Of a stretch of DNA of 64,000 bases, positions 24,666 to 33,265 are shown piece by piece. Origin of the DNA: Dyadobacter sp. LHD-138 (GTDB lineage Bacteria > Bacteroidota > Bacteroidia > Cytophagales > Spirosomataceae); assembly GCF_030929615.1 (NCBI RefSeq), contig NZ_JAVFVU010000034.1:26034-90033 (forward strand), given 5' to 3'. The notes beneath the pieces are model-generated. The model worked only from the letters and a program-made list of their open reading frames with translations, was not told the origin of the DNA and ran no database searches. The number at the start of each line of letters is the position of its first letter. Position 1 is the first letter of the stretch. The position numbers and the translations under genes are program-made.

Positions 24666-25523
24666 ATGAAATTACAGCTAAGTATTTTGTTCACTTGTTT
24701 CAGTCTGATCGCTTTTGGACAAAAAGGACCCGCCAAGGAAGAGTGGAAACAACTTTTTAACGGAAAAAACCTGGACGGATGGGATATTAAGATCCGTGGT
24801 AATGATCTGAACGATAATTTTGGAAATACATTTCGTGTAGAAGACGGGAAAATGGTAGTTCGTTATGACCAGTATGATGATTTTAAACGGAAATACGGGC
24901 ATATCTTTTATAAGGAAGATTTTTCGTATTACCGCGTTGCCGTGGAGTATCGTTTCGTAGGTGAGCAGGCTCCGAAGGGTGAAGGCTGGGCGTGGAGAAA
25001 CAGCGGTATCATGGTGCAGGGGCAACCGGCTGCGACGATGGGCAAGGATCAGGATTTTCCGATTTCCATTGAAGTACAATTGCTGGGCGGCGACGGGAAA
25101 AAACGCCCAACCTGTAATTTATGTACGCCGGGAACAAACGTGGAAATGAATGGCAAACTGGTTACCCAGCATTGCGTGAATTCGACTTCAAAAACTTTTG
25201 ACGGTGATCAGTGGGTTCGTGCGGAAGTGCTTGTATTGGGTGATTCTCTTATTCAGCATTTTGCAAACGGAGAAAAAGTTCTGGAATATAATAAGCCTCA
25301 GATGGGTGGCGGGAGTGTCAGCGGAAACGATGCTGCGTTGATGATCAACGGAAAATTGTTGGATCATGGATCCATTTCTTTGCAAAGCGAAAGTCATCCT
25401 GTTGAATTCAGAAAGGTTGAAATTTTGAACCTAAAAGGCTGCACGGATCCGAAGGCAACGAATTATAAGTCTTATTATGTGAAGTCAGACAATTCGGCTT
25501 GTACTTATAAAAAGAAGAAGTAG
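24666..25523 (+). CDS. Secreted DUF1080 (3-keto-disaccharide hydrolase-like) protein
   Basis: A 285-residue protein with signal peptide ending LIAFGQ. The DUF1080 lectin-like fold starts WKQLFNGKNLDGWDIKIRG and includes SGIMVQGQ and ISIEVQLLGG. After about residue 255 it carries the Cys-rich tail GCTDPKATNYKSYY...SACTY, an extracellular module common in Bacteroidota proteins. DUF1080 proteins act on or bind glycans; some are 3-keto-disaccharide hydrolases. A separate plus-strand unit flanked by minus-strand genes, it shares a terminator with murA. Confidence 0.88.
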   Translation: MKLQLSILFTCFSLIAFGQKGPAKEEWKQLFNGKNLDGWDIKIRGNDLNDNFGNTFRVEDGKMVVRYDQYDDFKRKYGHIFYKEDFSYYRVAVEYRFVGEQAPKGEGWAWRNSGIMVQGQPAATMGKDQDFPISIEVQLLGGDGKKRPTCNLCTPGTNVEMNGKLVTQHCVNSTSKTFDGDQWVRAEVLVLGDSLIQHFANGEKVLEYNKPQMGGGSVSGNDAALMINGKLLDHGSISLQSESHPVEFRKVEILNLKGCTDPKATNYKSYYVKSDNSACTYKKKK

Positions 25524-25538
25524 TTTTCCGACTTGTGT

Positions 25539-25580
25539 AAAACAAAGAAAGGCGCCGATTTAGGCGCCTTTCTTTGTTTT
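25539..25580. terminator. Long bidirectional terminator between DUF1080 gene and murA
   Basis: A perfect 18-bp stem, AAAACAAAGAAAGGCGCC / GGCGCCTTTCTTTGTTTT, around a 6-nt loop. A- and T-rich flanks on both arms suit termination from either side of these convergent genes. Confidence 0.9.
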
Positions 25581-25597
25581 GAATAATGGGTATTGCA

Positions 25598-26905
25598 TTA
25601 CAACCTTACAATTTCTGCTCCGATTGCATTCAGACGGGTATCGATATTTTGATATCCGCGGTCAATTTGTTCAATATTGTCAATGATACTCACACCTTTC
25701 GCTGACATGGCTGCAATAAGCAGCGCAACGCCTGCACGAATATCGGGCGAGGTCATACGAATACCTCTCAGCTGTGTTTCGCGGTTGTGGCCGATCACCG
25801 TGGCACGGTGCGGATCACAAAGGATAATCTGCGCGCCCATTTCGATCAGTTTATCGACAAAGAACAAACGGCTTTCGAACATTTTCTGGTGAATAAGGAC
25901 CGTTCCCTGTGCTTGGGTTGCCGTTACCAGTACGATACTTAGCAAATCAGGTGTAAATCCTGGCCATGGCGCATCAGCAACAGATAAGGTAGAACCATCC
26001 AGATAGTTTTCCATCCGGTATTTTTCCTGTGCAGGAATGAAAATATCATCTCCGCGGAATTCCATTTGAATACCCAGTTTCTGGAAAACCTCAGGAATAA
26101 TCCCCAGCTGCGGAATCTGGCAGTTTTTGATCGTAATTTCCGACTGTGTCATCGCAGCCAGACCGATAAAGCTACCGATTTCAATCATATCAGGCAGCAT
26201 GGTATGCTCCGTGCCTGTTAATTCGCTAACCCCTTCAATAATCAATAAGTTGGAAGAAATACCAGAGATTTTGGCCCCCATGCGGTTCAGCATTTTACAA
26301 AGCTGCTGCAAATAAGGTTCGCAGGCCGCGTTGTAAAGGGTTGTAGTTCCTTCCGCCATAACCGCTGCCATCAAAATATTTGCCGTTCCGGTTACAGAAG
26401 CTTCATCCAAAAGCATGTAAGCGCCTTTCAGGTTTGCTGCGTCAACACGGTAAAATCCTCCGTCTTCTTCGTCATAGCTGAATGTTGCACCCAGTTTTTC
26501 AAAACCGATAAAGTGCGTATCCAAACGTCTTCTACCAATTTTATCCCCACCCGGACGCGGGATTCTTCCTTTGCGGAAACGCGCCAGCATCGGCCCAAGC
26601 AACATCACCGAACCACGTAAAGCGGCCGCCTTTTGACGGAAAGCATCGGATTCAAGATAATCCAGATTGATATCATTCGCCTCAAAACGAATGGATGATT
26701 CACTTAAACGGGTTCTGCGAACGCCCAGATCTCCCAAAAGATCAATAAGCTGGTTGACGTCGCGGATATTTGGAATGTTATGTATCGTAACCGGTTCCTT
26801 GGTAAGAAGTACGGCACAAATAATTTGCAATGCTTCGTTTTTGGCACCCTGAGGTACTATTTCACCTTTCAGGCGTCTGTCTCCTGTTATTTTAAATGAA
26901 GCCAT
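25598..26905 (-). CDS. murA: UDP-N-acetylglucosamine 1-carboxyvinyltransferase MurA (Cys-to-Asp form)
   Basis: A 435-residue enzyme of the EPT family that adds enolpyruvate to UDP-GlcNAc, the first committed step of peptidoglycan synthesis. Lys22-Asn23 of the N-terminal loop are present in AKNEAL. At the active-site loop the sequence reads PRPGGDKIGRRRLD, so the usual catalytic Cys (Cys115 in E. coli) is Asp121. An Asp here is known in naturally fosfomycin-resistant MurA enzymes of mycobacteria and chlamydia. It lies 56 bp after the DUF4290 gene on the same strand, an arrangement frequent in Bacteroidota. Confidence 0.95.
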   Translation of the reverse strand: MASFKITGDRRLKGEIVPQGAKNEALQIICAVLLTKEPVTIHNIPNIRDVNQLIDLLGDLGVRRTRLSESSIRFEANDINLDYLESDAFRQKAAALRGSVMLLGPMLARFRKGRIPRPGGDKIGRRRLDTHFIGFEKLGATFSYDEEDGGFYRVDAANLKGAYMLLDEASVTGTANILMAAVMAEGTTTLYNAACEPYLQQLCKMLNRMGAKISGISSNLLIIEGVSELTGTEHTMLPDMIEIGSFIGLAAMTQSEITIKNCQIPQLGIIPEVFQKLGIQMEFRGDDIFIPAQEKYRMENYLDGSTLSVADAPWPGFTPDLLSIVLVTATQAQGTVLIHQKMFESRLFFVDKLIEMGAQIILCDPHRATVIGHNRETQLRGIRMTSPDIRAGVALLIAAMSAKGVSIIDNIEQIDRGYQNIDTRLNAIGAEIVRL

Positions 26906-26961
26906 ATGTAGTTGCAGGCGGTAGTATGGAAGTTAAACCGGTTGAGAAAAATAGCCGGATA

Positions 26962-27690
26962 TCAGATTCCAGGCTTTTTGCGATTATTATTGTTGTTATT
27001 ACGATTGTTATTATTGTTGTTGTTCCTGCCTGCAAATTTATTATTAGGCCTGTTCCGGTTGTTGTTGTTCTGATTGTTGGGCCCCTGACGCTCCTGACTT
27101 GGCTGTGCTTTGAAGCCACCTCCGGAATGACTTCCACGGTTTCTGTCCTGATTGCTGTTACGATCTTTTGGCGCAGCATCAACTGGTCCGTTTTTACGGA
27201 TATAATCAATTTCTTCTTTCAGCTGGCCTTTTGTCAAAAGTTCAAGCTGTCCGATCAGCACGTGATCCTCGGGATTATCTTTGTTCCAGGTATTGAAAAA
27301 TGAACGCATCAGTCTGAAAACGTAAGACACAAAAGCCAGACGATCCTCCGGATTTTCAGTCTGAACCGCTTTCTGGATCAAAAGGTCAATGTTTCGCCCG
27401 TAGTGACGGTACATCAGGTTGTGCTGATTGTAGCCAACTTTAAGCGGTTTTTTACCAAGAGACTCCGGAGACGGAGGCGGATACGGGCTATCCACATCAA
27501 GTTTAAATCCGGACATGATGTAAAGATCATCCCAGAGTTTATTTGTATAGTCCTGATTATCCCTCATGTTCGGATGGATCTGACGCATGAGTTCAACCAA
27601 TATGTGCGCGTAGAGATTGCGTTTTGCCTTATCCTCCATCTTTACGATGTGGTCGGCAAGTTTTTGTACGTTGCTACCGTATTCTTTCAA
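26962..27690 (-). CDS. DUF4290 protein with Asn/Arg-rich tail
   Basis: A 242-residue protein. Residues 1 to about 165 form the helical DUF4290 domain (MKEYGSNVQKLADHIVKMED, HPNMRDNQDYTNKLWDDLY). From about residue 175 the protein becomes a low-complexity tail of Asn, Arg, Gly and Gln with long Asn runs, ending RKKPGI. The tail is encoded by AAC/AAT-type trinucleotide repeats at about 26980-27080. The domain's function is unknown, but it is conserved beside murA, so a cell-envelope role is likely. The tail resembles disordered RNA-binding or condensate-forming regions (inference). Confidence 0.9.
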   Translation of the reverse strand: MKEYGSNVQKLADHIVKMEDKAKRNLYAHILVELMRQIHPNMRDNQDYTNKLWDDLYIMSGFKLDVDSPYPPPSPESLGKKPLKVGYNQHNLMYRHYGRNIDLLIQKAVQTENPEDRLAFVSYVFRLMRSFFNTWNKDNPEDHVLIGQLELLTKGQLKEEIDYIRKNGPVDAAPKDRNSNQDRNRGSHSGGGFKAQPSQERQGPNNQNNNNRNRPNNKFAGRNNNNNNNRNNNNNNRKKPGI

Positions 27691-27713
27691 GAGCTTCGAA
27701 GATTTTTAGATGA

Positions 27714-27721
27714 CAAAAATA
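27714..27721 (-). promoter_or_regulatory. -7 box for DUF4290-murA
   Basis: TATTTTTG on the minus strand fits TAnnTTTG, 24 bp before the DUF4290 start. No clear -33 element was seen. Confidence 0.5.
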
Positions 27722-27758
27722 AGAAGTTTTTATGGAAAGTAAAGGTCGGTGTAAACAG

Positions 27759-27823
27759 AAGTCGGGATTGAAAAATAGTAATTCATCAAATAAATACGGG
27801 AATTACGAAATATATCCCGACTT
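27759..27823 (-). other. Nested inverted repeat in the 27.7-27.9 kb gap
   Basis: AAGTCGGGAT (27759-27768) pairs perfectly with ATCCCGACTT (27814-27823), and within it GTAATTC (27778-27784) pairs with GAATTAC (27800-27806). Both transcripts could fold into this 65-nt structure. There is no T tract, so it is not a standard terminator. The rest of the 233-bp gap shows nothing else recognisable. Confidence 0.5.
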
Positions 27824-27923
27824 AACGCTCCAAATCCGAATGGACGATGCAGTATCTTATTCCTATACCTAACGAAAAAGGTGTAAAGATTCGTGAGCGA
27901 ATCCTGATTTATTAAAGGGCGTG

Positions 27924-29114
27924 CTATTTGACCAAATTGGATAGCGTCAATATCTTCATTTTAAAGCCTTGCTGAGGAACAAGATTAAGCCAGGACGCTA
28001 TAATGAAGGCAATCAGCAAATATTTTAGCGGATTTGTAATTTTTTCGGCGTGTACCGATAAAAGGATGCCGTTTAAAATGAGAAAAGAAAAAGGTGAAAG
28101 CAGGCGATAACCCGGTTCATCAAACGGACTGAAAATACGTATGATGAAAAGGAATAAAAGATAGGCAATGGCGATAATAGGAAAATGAAAAATAATGCTG
28201 ACTGATTTTTTCTGCCAGAGATGATTCCGAATAGTCTGTTGTATTATTAAAACTAAAAGTGACACCTGAATCATCAGACCCAGGCAAAAGAGGATGTCGA
28301 TCGTTGAAAAATCGGTATTCCGGATCATCAATAACGCGTTCAGTAATCCTCTGGTGAAAGCATTTAAATTTTCGATGACACGAATTGTCGTTCCAAGCCG
28401 GCCCCCGCCAAACCACTCGTCACTCATATTAAAATTGACCCACAAGTAGCCTCCAAAGAAAATTGCCCAGCCGAAAGCCAGGGCTGTGTACAAGAATGTT
28501 TTTGATTTTTCTTTTCTCGCAAGGCAAATTAAGGCGTAGATGAAAGTAATCGGGATGATAAAAATACCGGCGTAGCGGGTTAAGATCAGGAATAGCCCAA
28601 GACTGAAAACATAAAGGATCCTTCTTTTTTGCAGATTTTCGCCTGTATCTAATTGGGAGAAATGATAAGTCCAGCAAAATAATATCACAAGAAATAAGGG
28701 TTCGGACCAACTGTGTACCCACAGTTTTAGAAAGGAACCGATCAACAATATACATGCGATGATGGTCGCCTTATGATTTCCAAACCTGCGTTTCAGGCAG
28801 ATGATCCAGATCGCTGAGGCAATCAGGTTGACGAGTTTGGAGGCGACCAGAACATTTGTTTTGGTAAGAAAGGAAACCATTGCAATAGCCAGTGGATAAC
28901 CGGGAGGAAAGGTACTGTTCCAGATGTATTGCTTGTTTTGAAAAATAGAATAACCTCGGCCCAATAAAATGTTATGTGCTGATTCAAGATAATAGTGGGA
29001 ATCTATTGTGGTGTAATGGTTTGGATTTATACCGGCGAGCAATACGATCATACCGCTTTGAAGGAGCCAGATGAAAGTGGATGCATAGCCGGAGATGTTA
29101 GATGAAATCCGCAT
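27924..29114 (-). CDS. Multi-pass membrane protein, GT39/ArnT-like glycosyltransferase candidate
   Basis: A 396-residue protein with about ten hydrophobic segments. The first periplasmic loop has DSHYYLESAHNILLGRGYS, which matches the acidic loop of GT-C lipid-linked-sugar transferases; PPGYPLAIA follows. This suggests transfer of a sugar from a polyprenyl carrier on the periplasmic side. The assignment rests on topology and one loop, so it is tentative. It begins 1 bp after the PorU2 stop and is co-transcribed with it, which could mean it modifies an exported product. Confidence 0.65.
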   Translation of the reverse strand: MRISSNISGYASTFIWLLQSGMIVLLAGINPNHYTTIDSHYYLESAHNILLGRGYSIFQNKQYIWNSTFPPGYPLAIAMVSFLTKTNVLVASKLVNLIASAIWIICLKRRFGNHKATIIACILLIGSFLKLWVHSWSEPLFLVILFCWTYHFSQLDTGENLQKRRILYVFSLGLFLILTRYAGIFIIPITFIYALICLARKEKSKTFLYTALAFGWAIFFGGYLWVNFNMSDEWFGGGRLGTTIRVIENLNAFTRGLLNALLMIRNTDFSTIDILFCLGLMIQVSLLVLIIQQTIRNHLWQKKSVSIIFHFPIIAIAYLLFLFIIRIFSPFDEPGYRLLSPFSFLILNGILLSVHAEKITNPLKYLLIAFIIASWLNLVPQQGFKMKILTLSNLVK

Positions 29115-29115
29115 A

Positions 29116-32070
29116 TCAATGCATCCAGATTAATTTTCCGCGCAACCCGTTTTGTACATCTTGTGAGGATGTTTCGAATTTTTTATCCGGTTCGATCCGG
29201 TAAATATAAATGCCAGCTGGTATGGTCGTTGGCTGCCAGATATGCTCGTTTTTACCCAAATGAGACTGAATTTCTTGCTTGTACACCAATGTTCCCTGAT
29301 TATTGAAAACAGAAACGGTCCATTTTTCGGGAAGAATCAGGCCGTCAATGTCGAGGAAAAAACGGAATTGCTCATGCGATGGATTGGGAGAAACACCGGC
29401 ATTGACTATCTGCGCAGGCTCGGAATCATTGCTTTGCGGCAAGATGAATTCAGTTTCAAAAGCATTGTTGTCTTCGTTCTCCTCCGGTAAAAGCTGCTCT
29501 GGGTCAATGGCGAAATGCCATTTTTCTGTTCCTGATTTTAAGCCTGTATTTGGGAATGTAAAGGTCAGTGTGTCGCGGTAAGGAGTAGCTGGACGGGAAA
29601 ATGTATAATCAAAAGTGACATGGTTATTGACCCGCCGAATAGAAATTTTGTAATGCTCATTCCTGAATCTACCATTATTTTGGATCCCGATTTTAACTTG
29701 TATGGAATCACTTTGCGTCGTAAGTGCTTTTCCTGCCGGATCAGAAAATTGTAATAAATCGGGGTTCCAGGTATAATCCGGTAGTCTTGCCGGGAAAATA
29801 CGAATGGCCGGATCGCCAAGCAAGTTCATTTGTTGTGCCGTTATGCCATCGGATAAGGTGGGGAATCTGACGATGTTTCTTCTGATTGCTTCCCGTTGTA
29901 TAACCCCAAAAGGTTCGCTCATAAAAAGGCTGTCGGCCAACACTTCATAAAATGCATCGGAATAATGTTTCAGTGACGAGGTAACGCCATTGTGTGTATG
30001 GGCCAAAAATAAAATGGCGCCTTTCCCGGGTGCGAGAATCCAGTCGTTGCTGATGGCGGGTGTGGTGTAATAAATATTTCCCATCGCACAGCCATTAACC
30101 AGAACCGCGGGGTAAAACGGTGCATTATTATAGTTTCGGTTTTTGTTTGAAGGGGTTCCGATGTCAATGTCATTGGCCGTCAGACCGGAATGTCCATACA
30201 GCGTCAGGAGTGCTATACCCCGATTAACGATCGTATCAATGGGAAACAATTCAACCGGCTCATCCGTTTTCTTGGATAGCGTCCGGACGTAGGCGCCCAA
30301 TGAAGACGACGTTATTCTTTTCTCAAAAGACTGCACATATTCCCGGAAAACTTCGCGCTCCGCAGTGCTGTGTCCTCCACTCAGGTGAAGAATGTTTTTC
30401 CGCCAGTCTGCCACACTGGGCTGGGATTCAAAGGTTTTGACTTTTTGCAAATAATCAAAAACATTTTGGGCAGTCGCGGCATTAACCCGCCCGACGGGTA
30501 CGAGTGGCAGGTAAACAGAAGAATCTCCCAATCCCATCGCGAGCGCAATATCGGAACCGGGCCAACCGGCATTGGGAATCATATCATTTTGCCGGGCCTG
30601 GGACTGATGACGGGTGGTTTGCGGATCGATGGATTTCCCAAGCAAAAGAACAAACTGTAAAGCTGCATTTTTGTGAAAGAACGATATTGCATTGCGGATA
30701 CCCAAAGGGCCGGGTTCGCCATAGTTAAACTGATCGAAAATTTCTTCGCTGTTGAGAATCATAGGCTGAAAACGCCCACCCGTTGCCGAAGCACGATAAT
30801 CGGCATAATCACGGACTGGATCAGAACTTCCCTGGACCGCATTTCTGACCAACGGGTGGCTAATGATCAGATAATTGGTTTGTAGGCCGATCGATTTAAA
30901 TTTTACCAGGCGAGATACCGGAAGGGGTAAATAATCTTTGTATGCGATAACCCGACTGGCTCCGTTCAGGGAGAGCAAGGTATCCCGGGAAGTCAATTTT
31001 TTTAGATTATATGGATCAGAGCAGTCATAAAACTGCCAGTTTTGACCATTTTTAATGATGGCATTTTTTTGTGCAAGCACTTTATCAAAGGAAAATGCTT
31101 TTTGAAGGCCCGTTGCCGGTAATGAAATTTGCTGCGGATAACGCCATTTAATATAGGAAACAGAAATTGACCCGGTATTACCGAGGGGCGTAATCGTTAT
31201 GACGACCTTTCCGTCGGCTGAAATATCTTTTTGATTGCGTGAAATGTTAAACAAAGCTGAATTGTAATCCGATAAAAACAGGGTGTCGGGTTGTCTGCCG
31301 CTTGTTTTTGGATCACCAATAAAAACAGTTATCCGGTGTGCTCCTGCGGAACGGCCGACGAGTAATAATGCCGCTTCGGCCTGTGCAGATTTTCCATCAA
31401 CCGGGTTTTCCAGGGTAAGTCTTAACGTCTCCGATTGATTGTTTGACAACACTTTTCCCGTCCATCCTTCCCCGGTATCGTAGGTGGTGAGGGCCGTGCC
31501 GTTATCGTAATTGCTTCCCATTGGGTATAAATTGCCAGCGGGATATTCATCGGTCAGTAACTGTAAAACCTCTTGGAAATGGTAGGAAGTAACTTCGTTC
31601 GAAGTTTTTGAATCGGACATTTGTATTCTCCTGCCAGCAGTTCCGTCTTTTTGATAGGTCAGAAAATAGGCGGCCGTATCAGAGTACAGACTGTAAAAAG
31701 GGTGGGGCATAGCGGCTGGAGTTACGTAAAGAAGCGAGTCCAGGGCGCCGTCATTTCTTTCTCCGTAAAAGCAGATATCAATTTCGGGACCGTATTTTCC
31801 TTCCTTGTGATTTACTTCAATCGCTACTTCTTTTCCTCTTCTGAATAATTGTAAAGAAGAAAAATTGGTCTGATCAACTGGAAATCCTGCTTTAAGCAGA
31901 TCGCCGGAGGTGATTTTGTAAAATCCGGTCTGGGCAACGGGAATGCGCAGGTAGGTTTGCGTCGTATCAATCCATTCGTTGCCATACTTTTTTTGCGCAA
32001 AAACGCAAGCAGTGGATAGCAGGAGGAGCAGAAAGATTTTACCGGAATTGTGTGTGATGCGTTTATCCAT
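29116..32070 (-). CDS. Putative type IX secretion system sortase PorU2 (C25 family)
   Basis: A 984-residue protein. It has a signal peptide ending LSTACVFAQ and a C25 caspase-like domain with catalytic His in LYGHSGLTAND (about residue 625) and Cys in VNGCAMGN (about residue 660). It ends with a T9SS type A-like sorting domain: VSPNPSHEQFRFF, then PAGIYIYRIEPDKKF. It differs from the PorU at 16.2 kb, sharing only the core. Proteins of this kind are annotated as PorU2, a putative second sortase. Order on the minus strand is folA, this gene, then the GT-C-like protein, with gaps of 36 and 1 bp. Confidence 0.8.
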   Translation of the reverse strand: MDKRITHNSGKIFLLLLLSTACVFAQKKYGNEWIDTTQTYLRIPVAQTGFYKITSGDLLKAGFPVDQTNFSSLQLFRRGKEVAIEVNHKEGKYGPEIDICFYGERNDGALDSLLYVTPAAMPHPFYSLYSDTAAYFLTYQKDGTAGRRIQMSDSKTSNEVTSYHFQEVLQLLTDEYPAGNLYPMGSNYDNGTALTTYDTGEGWTGKVLSNNQSETLRLTLENPVDGKSAQAEAALLLVGRSAGAHRITVFIGDPKTSGRQPDTLFLSDYNSALFNISRNQKDISADGKVVITITPLGNTGSISVSYIKWRYPQQISLPATGLQKAFSFDKVLAQKNAIIKNGQNWQFYDCSDPYNLKKLTSRDTLLSLNGASRVIAYKDYLPLPVSRLVKFKSIGLQTNYLIISHPLVRNAVQGSSDPVRDYADYRASATGGRFQPMILNSEEIFDQFNYGEPGPLGIRNAISFFHKNAALQFVLLLGKSIDPQTTRHQSQARQNDMIPNAGWPGSDIALAMGLGDSSVYLPLVPVGRVNAATAQNVFDYLQKVKTFESQPSVADWRKNILHLSGGHSTAEREVFREYVQSFEKRITSSSLGAYVRTLSKKTDEPVELFPIDTIVNRGIALLTLYGHSGLTANDIDIGTPSNKNRNYNNAPFYPAVLVNGCAMGNIYYTTPAISNDWILAPGKGAILFLAHTHNGVTSSLKHYSDAFYEVLADSLFMSEPFGVIQREAIRRNIVRFPTLSDGITAQQMNLLGDPAIRIFPARLPDYTWNPDLLQFSDPAGKALTTQSDSIQVKIGIQNNGRFRNEHYKISIRRVNNHVTFDYTFSRPATPYRDTLTFTFPNTGLKSGTEKWHFAIDPEQLLPEENEDNNAFETEFILPQSNDSEPAQIVNAGVSPNPSHEQFRFFLDIDGLILPEKWTVSVFNNQGTLVYKQEIQSHLGKNEHIWQPTTIPAGIYIYRIEPDKKFETSSQDVQNGLRGKLIWMH

Positions 32071-32106
32071 TTTTCCAACAGAAAAATCGGGAAGAGCACC
32101 ACCCGT

Positions 32107-32622
32107 TTATTTTTTCAATGCTTCCTTTCTAATGTAAAGATTCATCGAAAAAGCATACTGATGGTGTTCATCCGTTTCGTGATAATCGGAAGAAATTAGC
32201 TTCCATTCGTCCCAGTCTACATTTGGGAAAAAGGCATCCCCATCAACCGTTGTGTGCACGATGGTCAGGTACAGTCTTTCAACCAAAGGCAGGGCCTGTT
32301 TAAAAACGGAAGCGCCTCCTAACACAAATACTTCGTTTTCGTCTTTAAGTAACGCAATACCATCATGTAAATCTTCAGCAAGTTCAGTATCAGCTGATTT
32401 TGCAACGTTCTGATTCCTGGTTAACACCACATTTCGATAGGAAGAATGTAAGGAGTCGGGTGCTTCAAAGCTTTTTCTGCCCGTCAGAAAGGCTTTTCCA
32501 TCGGTTACTTTTCTGAAATGTTTCCACTCATCCGGAAGGTGCCAGGGCAGTCGGTTGTTTAGGCCGATGACATGGTTTTCGCTCATGGCGGCAATGATAT
32601 ATAGGTGCGGTGCGTGTGACAA
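32107..32622 (-). CDS. folA: Dihydrofolate reductase
   Basis: A 171-residue enzyme. LYIIAAMSENHVIGLNNRLPWHLPDEWKHFRK gives the N-terminal strand, Met20-type loop and the substrate-binding acid; the TGRKSFEA and VFVLGGASVFKQAL stretches form the NADPH site. It reduces dihydrofolate to tetrahydrofolate with NADPH. It heads the unit that continues into PorU2, which has no obvious functional connection. No exact -7 box was found upstream on the minus strand. Confidence 0.95.
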   Translation of the reverse strand: MSHAPHLYIIAAMSENHVIGLNNRLPWHLPDEWKHFRKVTDGKAFLTGRKSFEAPDSLHSSYRNVVLTRNQNVAKSADTELAEDLHDGIALLKDENEVFVLGGASVFKQALPLVERLYLTIVHTTVDGDAFFPNVDWDEWKLISSDYHETDEHHQYAFSMNLYIRKEALKK

Positions 32623-32754
32623 ACGGATCAGATTTTGATGGTAAATATTTTCAAAATACGTCTATAAATAGCAAACCAAAAAAAACACGCTTGTTTTTTG
32701 CCGGTCAAACCGGAATCTTACCACTCATCAAATGCCTGAAAAAATTTTTACATA

Positions 32755-32775
32755 GTACCTTGCATAGCAAAGTAC
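32755..32775. promoter_or_regulatory. Palindromic operator at the PadR promoter
   Basis: GTACCTTGC-ATA-GCAAAGTAC, a 21-bp palindrome with one mismatch. It covers the TTG that serves as -33 element of the PadR gene (32760-32762), so a bound dimer would block transcription. The position strongly suggests autoregulation by the PadR protein encoded downstream. Confidence 0.65.
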
Positions 32776-32790
32776 CTGTGCATACCTTTG
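32760..32790 (+). promoter_or_regulatory. Promoter of the PadR operon
   Basis: TTG at 32760-32762 and TACCTTTG at 32783-32790, spaced 20 bp, match the Bacteroidota -33/-7 consensus well. The start codon follows at 32862. Confidence 0.75.
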
Positions 32791-32861
32791 TTAGCATAGA
32801 AGGTGGAAATCCTGTCTGTTAGCCATGAAATACATTTCATTAAGTAAAACATGAAACCGAT

Positions 32862-33227
32862 ATGAATATCGAAAATGCCCAAGTGCAGATGCGGAAAGGA
32901 ATTTTGGAGTTCTGTATCCTGCACATCATATCCCGGGGGGAAGTATATGCCTCGGATATGCTGGATGAACTGACTTCCGCCCGGATGATGGTGGTTGAAG
33001 GCACCCTTTATCCGCTTTTGACGCGACTGAAAAATTCAGGCTGGCTGGACTATAAGTGGGTTGAGTCATCCTCGGGGCCGCCGAGGAAATACTATGTTTT
33101 GACAGAGGAGGGGAAGATATTTCTGGATGCAATGCAGGAAACGTGGTTTGAACTGGCCGATTCGGTACAGGCAGTCATTCATCGCACCGAAGAATTGAGT
33201 AAGGGTGATACGTCAAAAACTTCCTAA
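32862..33227 (+). CDS. PadR family transcriptional regulator
   Basis: A 121-residue winged-helix protein. MRKGILEFCILHIISRGEVYASDML, MVVEGTLYPLLTRLKNSGWL and GPPRKYYVLTEEGK are the standard PadR helix-turn-helix and wing. The short C-terminal helix marks it as a subfamily-2 type. It likely represses its own operon through the palindrome at 32755-32775. The next gene starts 38 bp downstream and encodes a PspC-domain protein, a combination repeated across Bacteroidota that points to a membrane-stress circuit. Confidence 0.93.
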   Translation: MNIENAQVQMRKGILEFCILHIISRGEVYASDMLDELTSARMMVVEGTLYPLLTRLKNSGWLDYKWVESSSGPPRKYYVLTEEGKIFLDAMQETWFELADSVQAVIHRTEELSKGDTSKTS

Positions 33228-33265
33228 TCTAACTGATCATTTAAAGACCTTCGATTACTTCAATC

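Noticed and set aside
26896..27303. A 135-codon hydrophobic frame on the plus strand
   Set aside because: It is the complement of the Asn-rich triplet repeats of the DUF4290 gene; Val/Ile runs arise from the AAC/AAT repeats, not from selection for a membrane protein.
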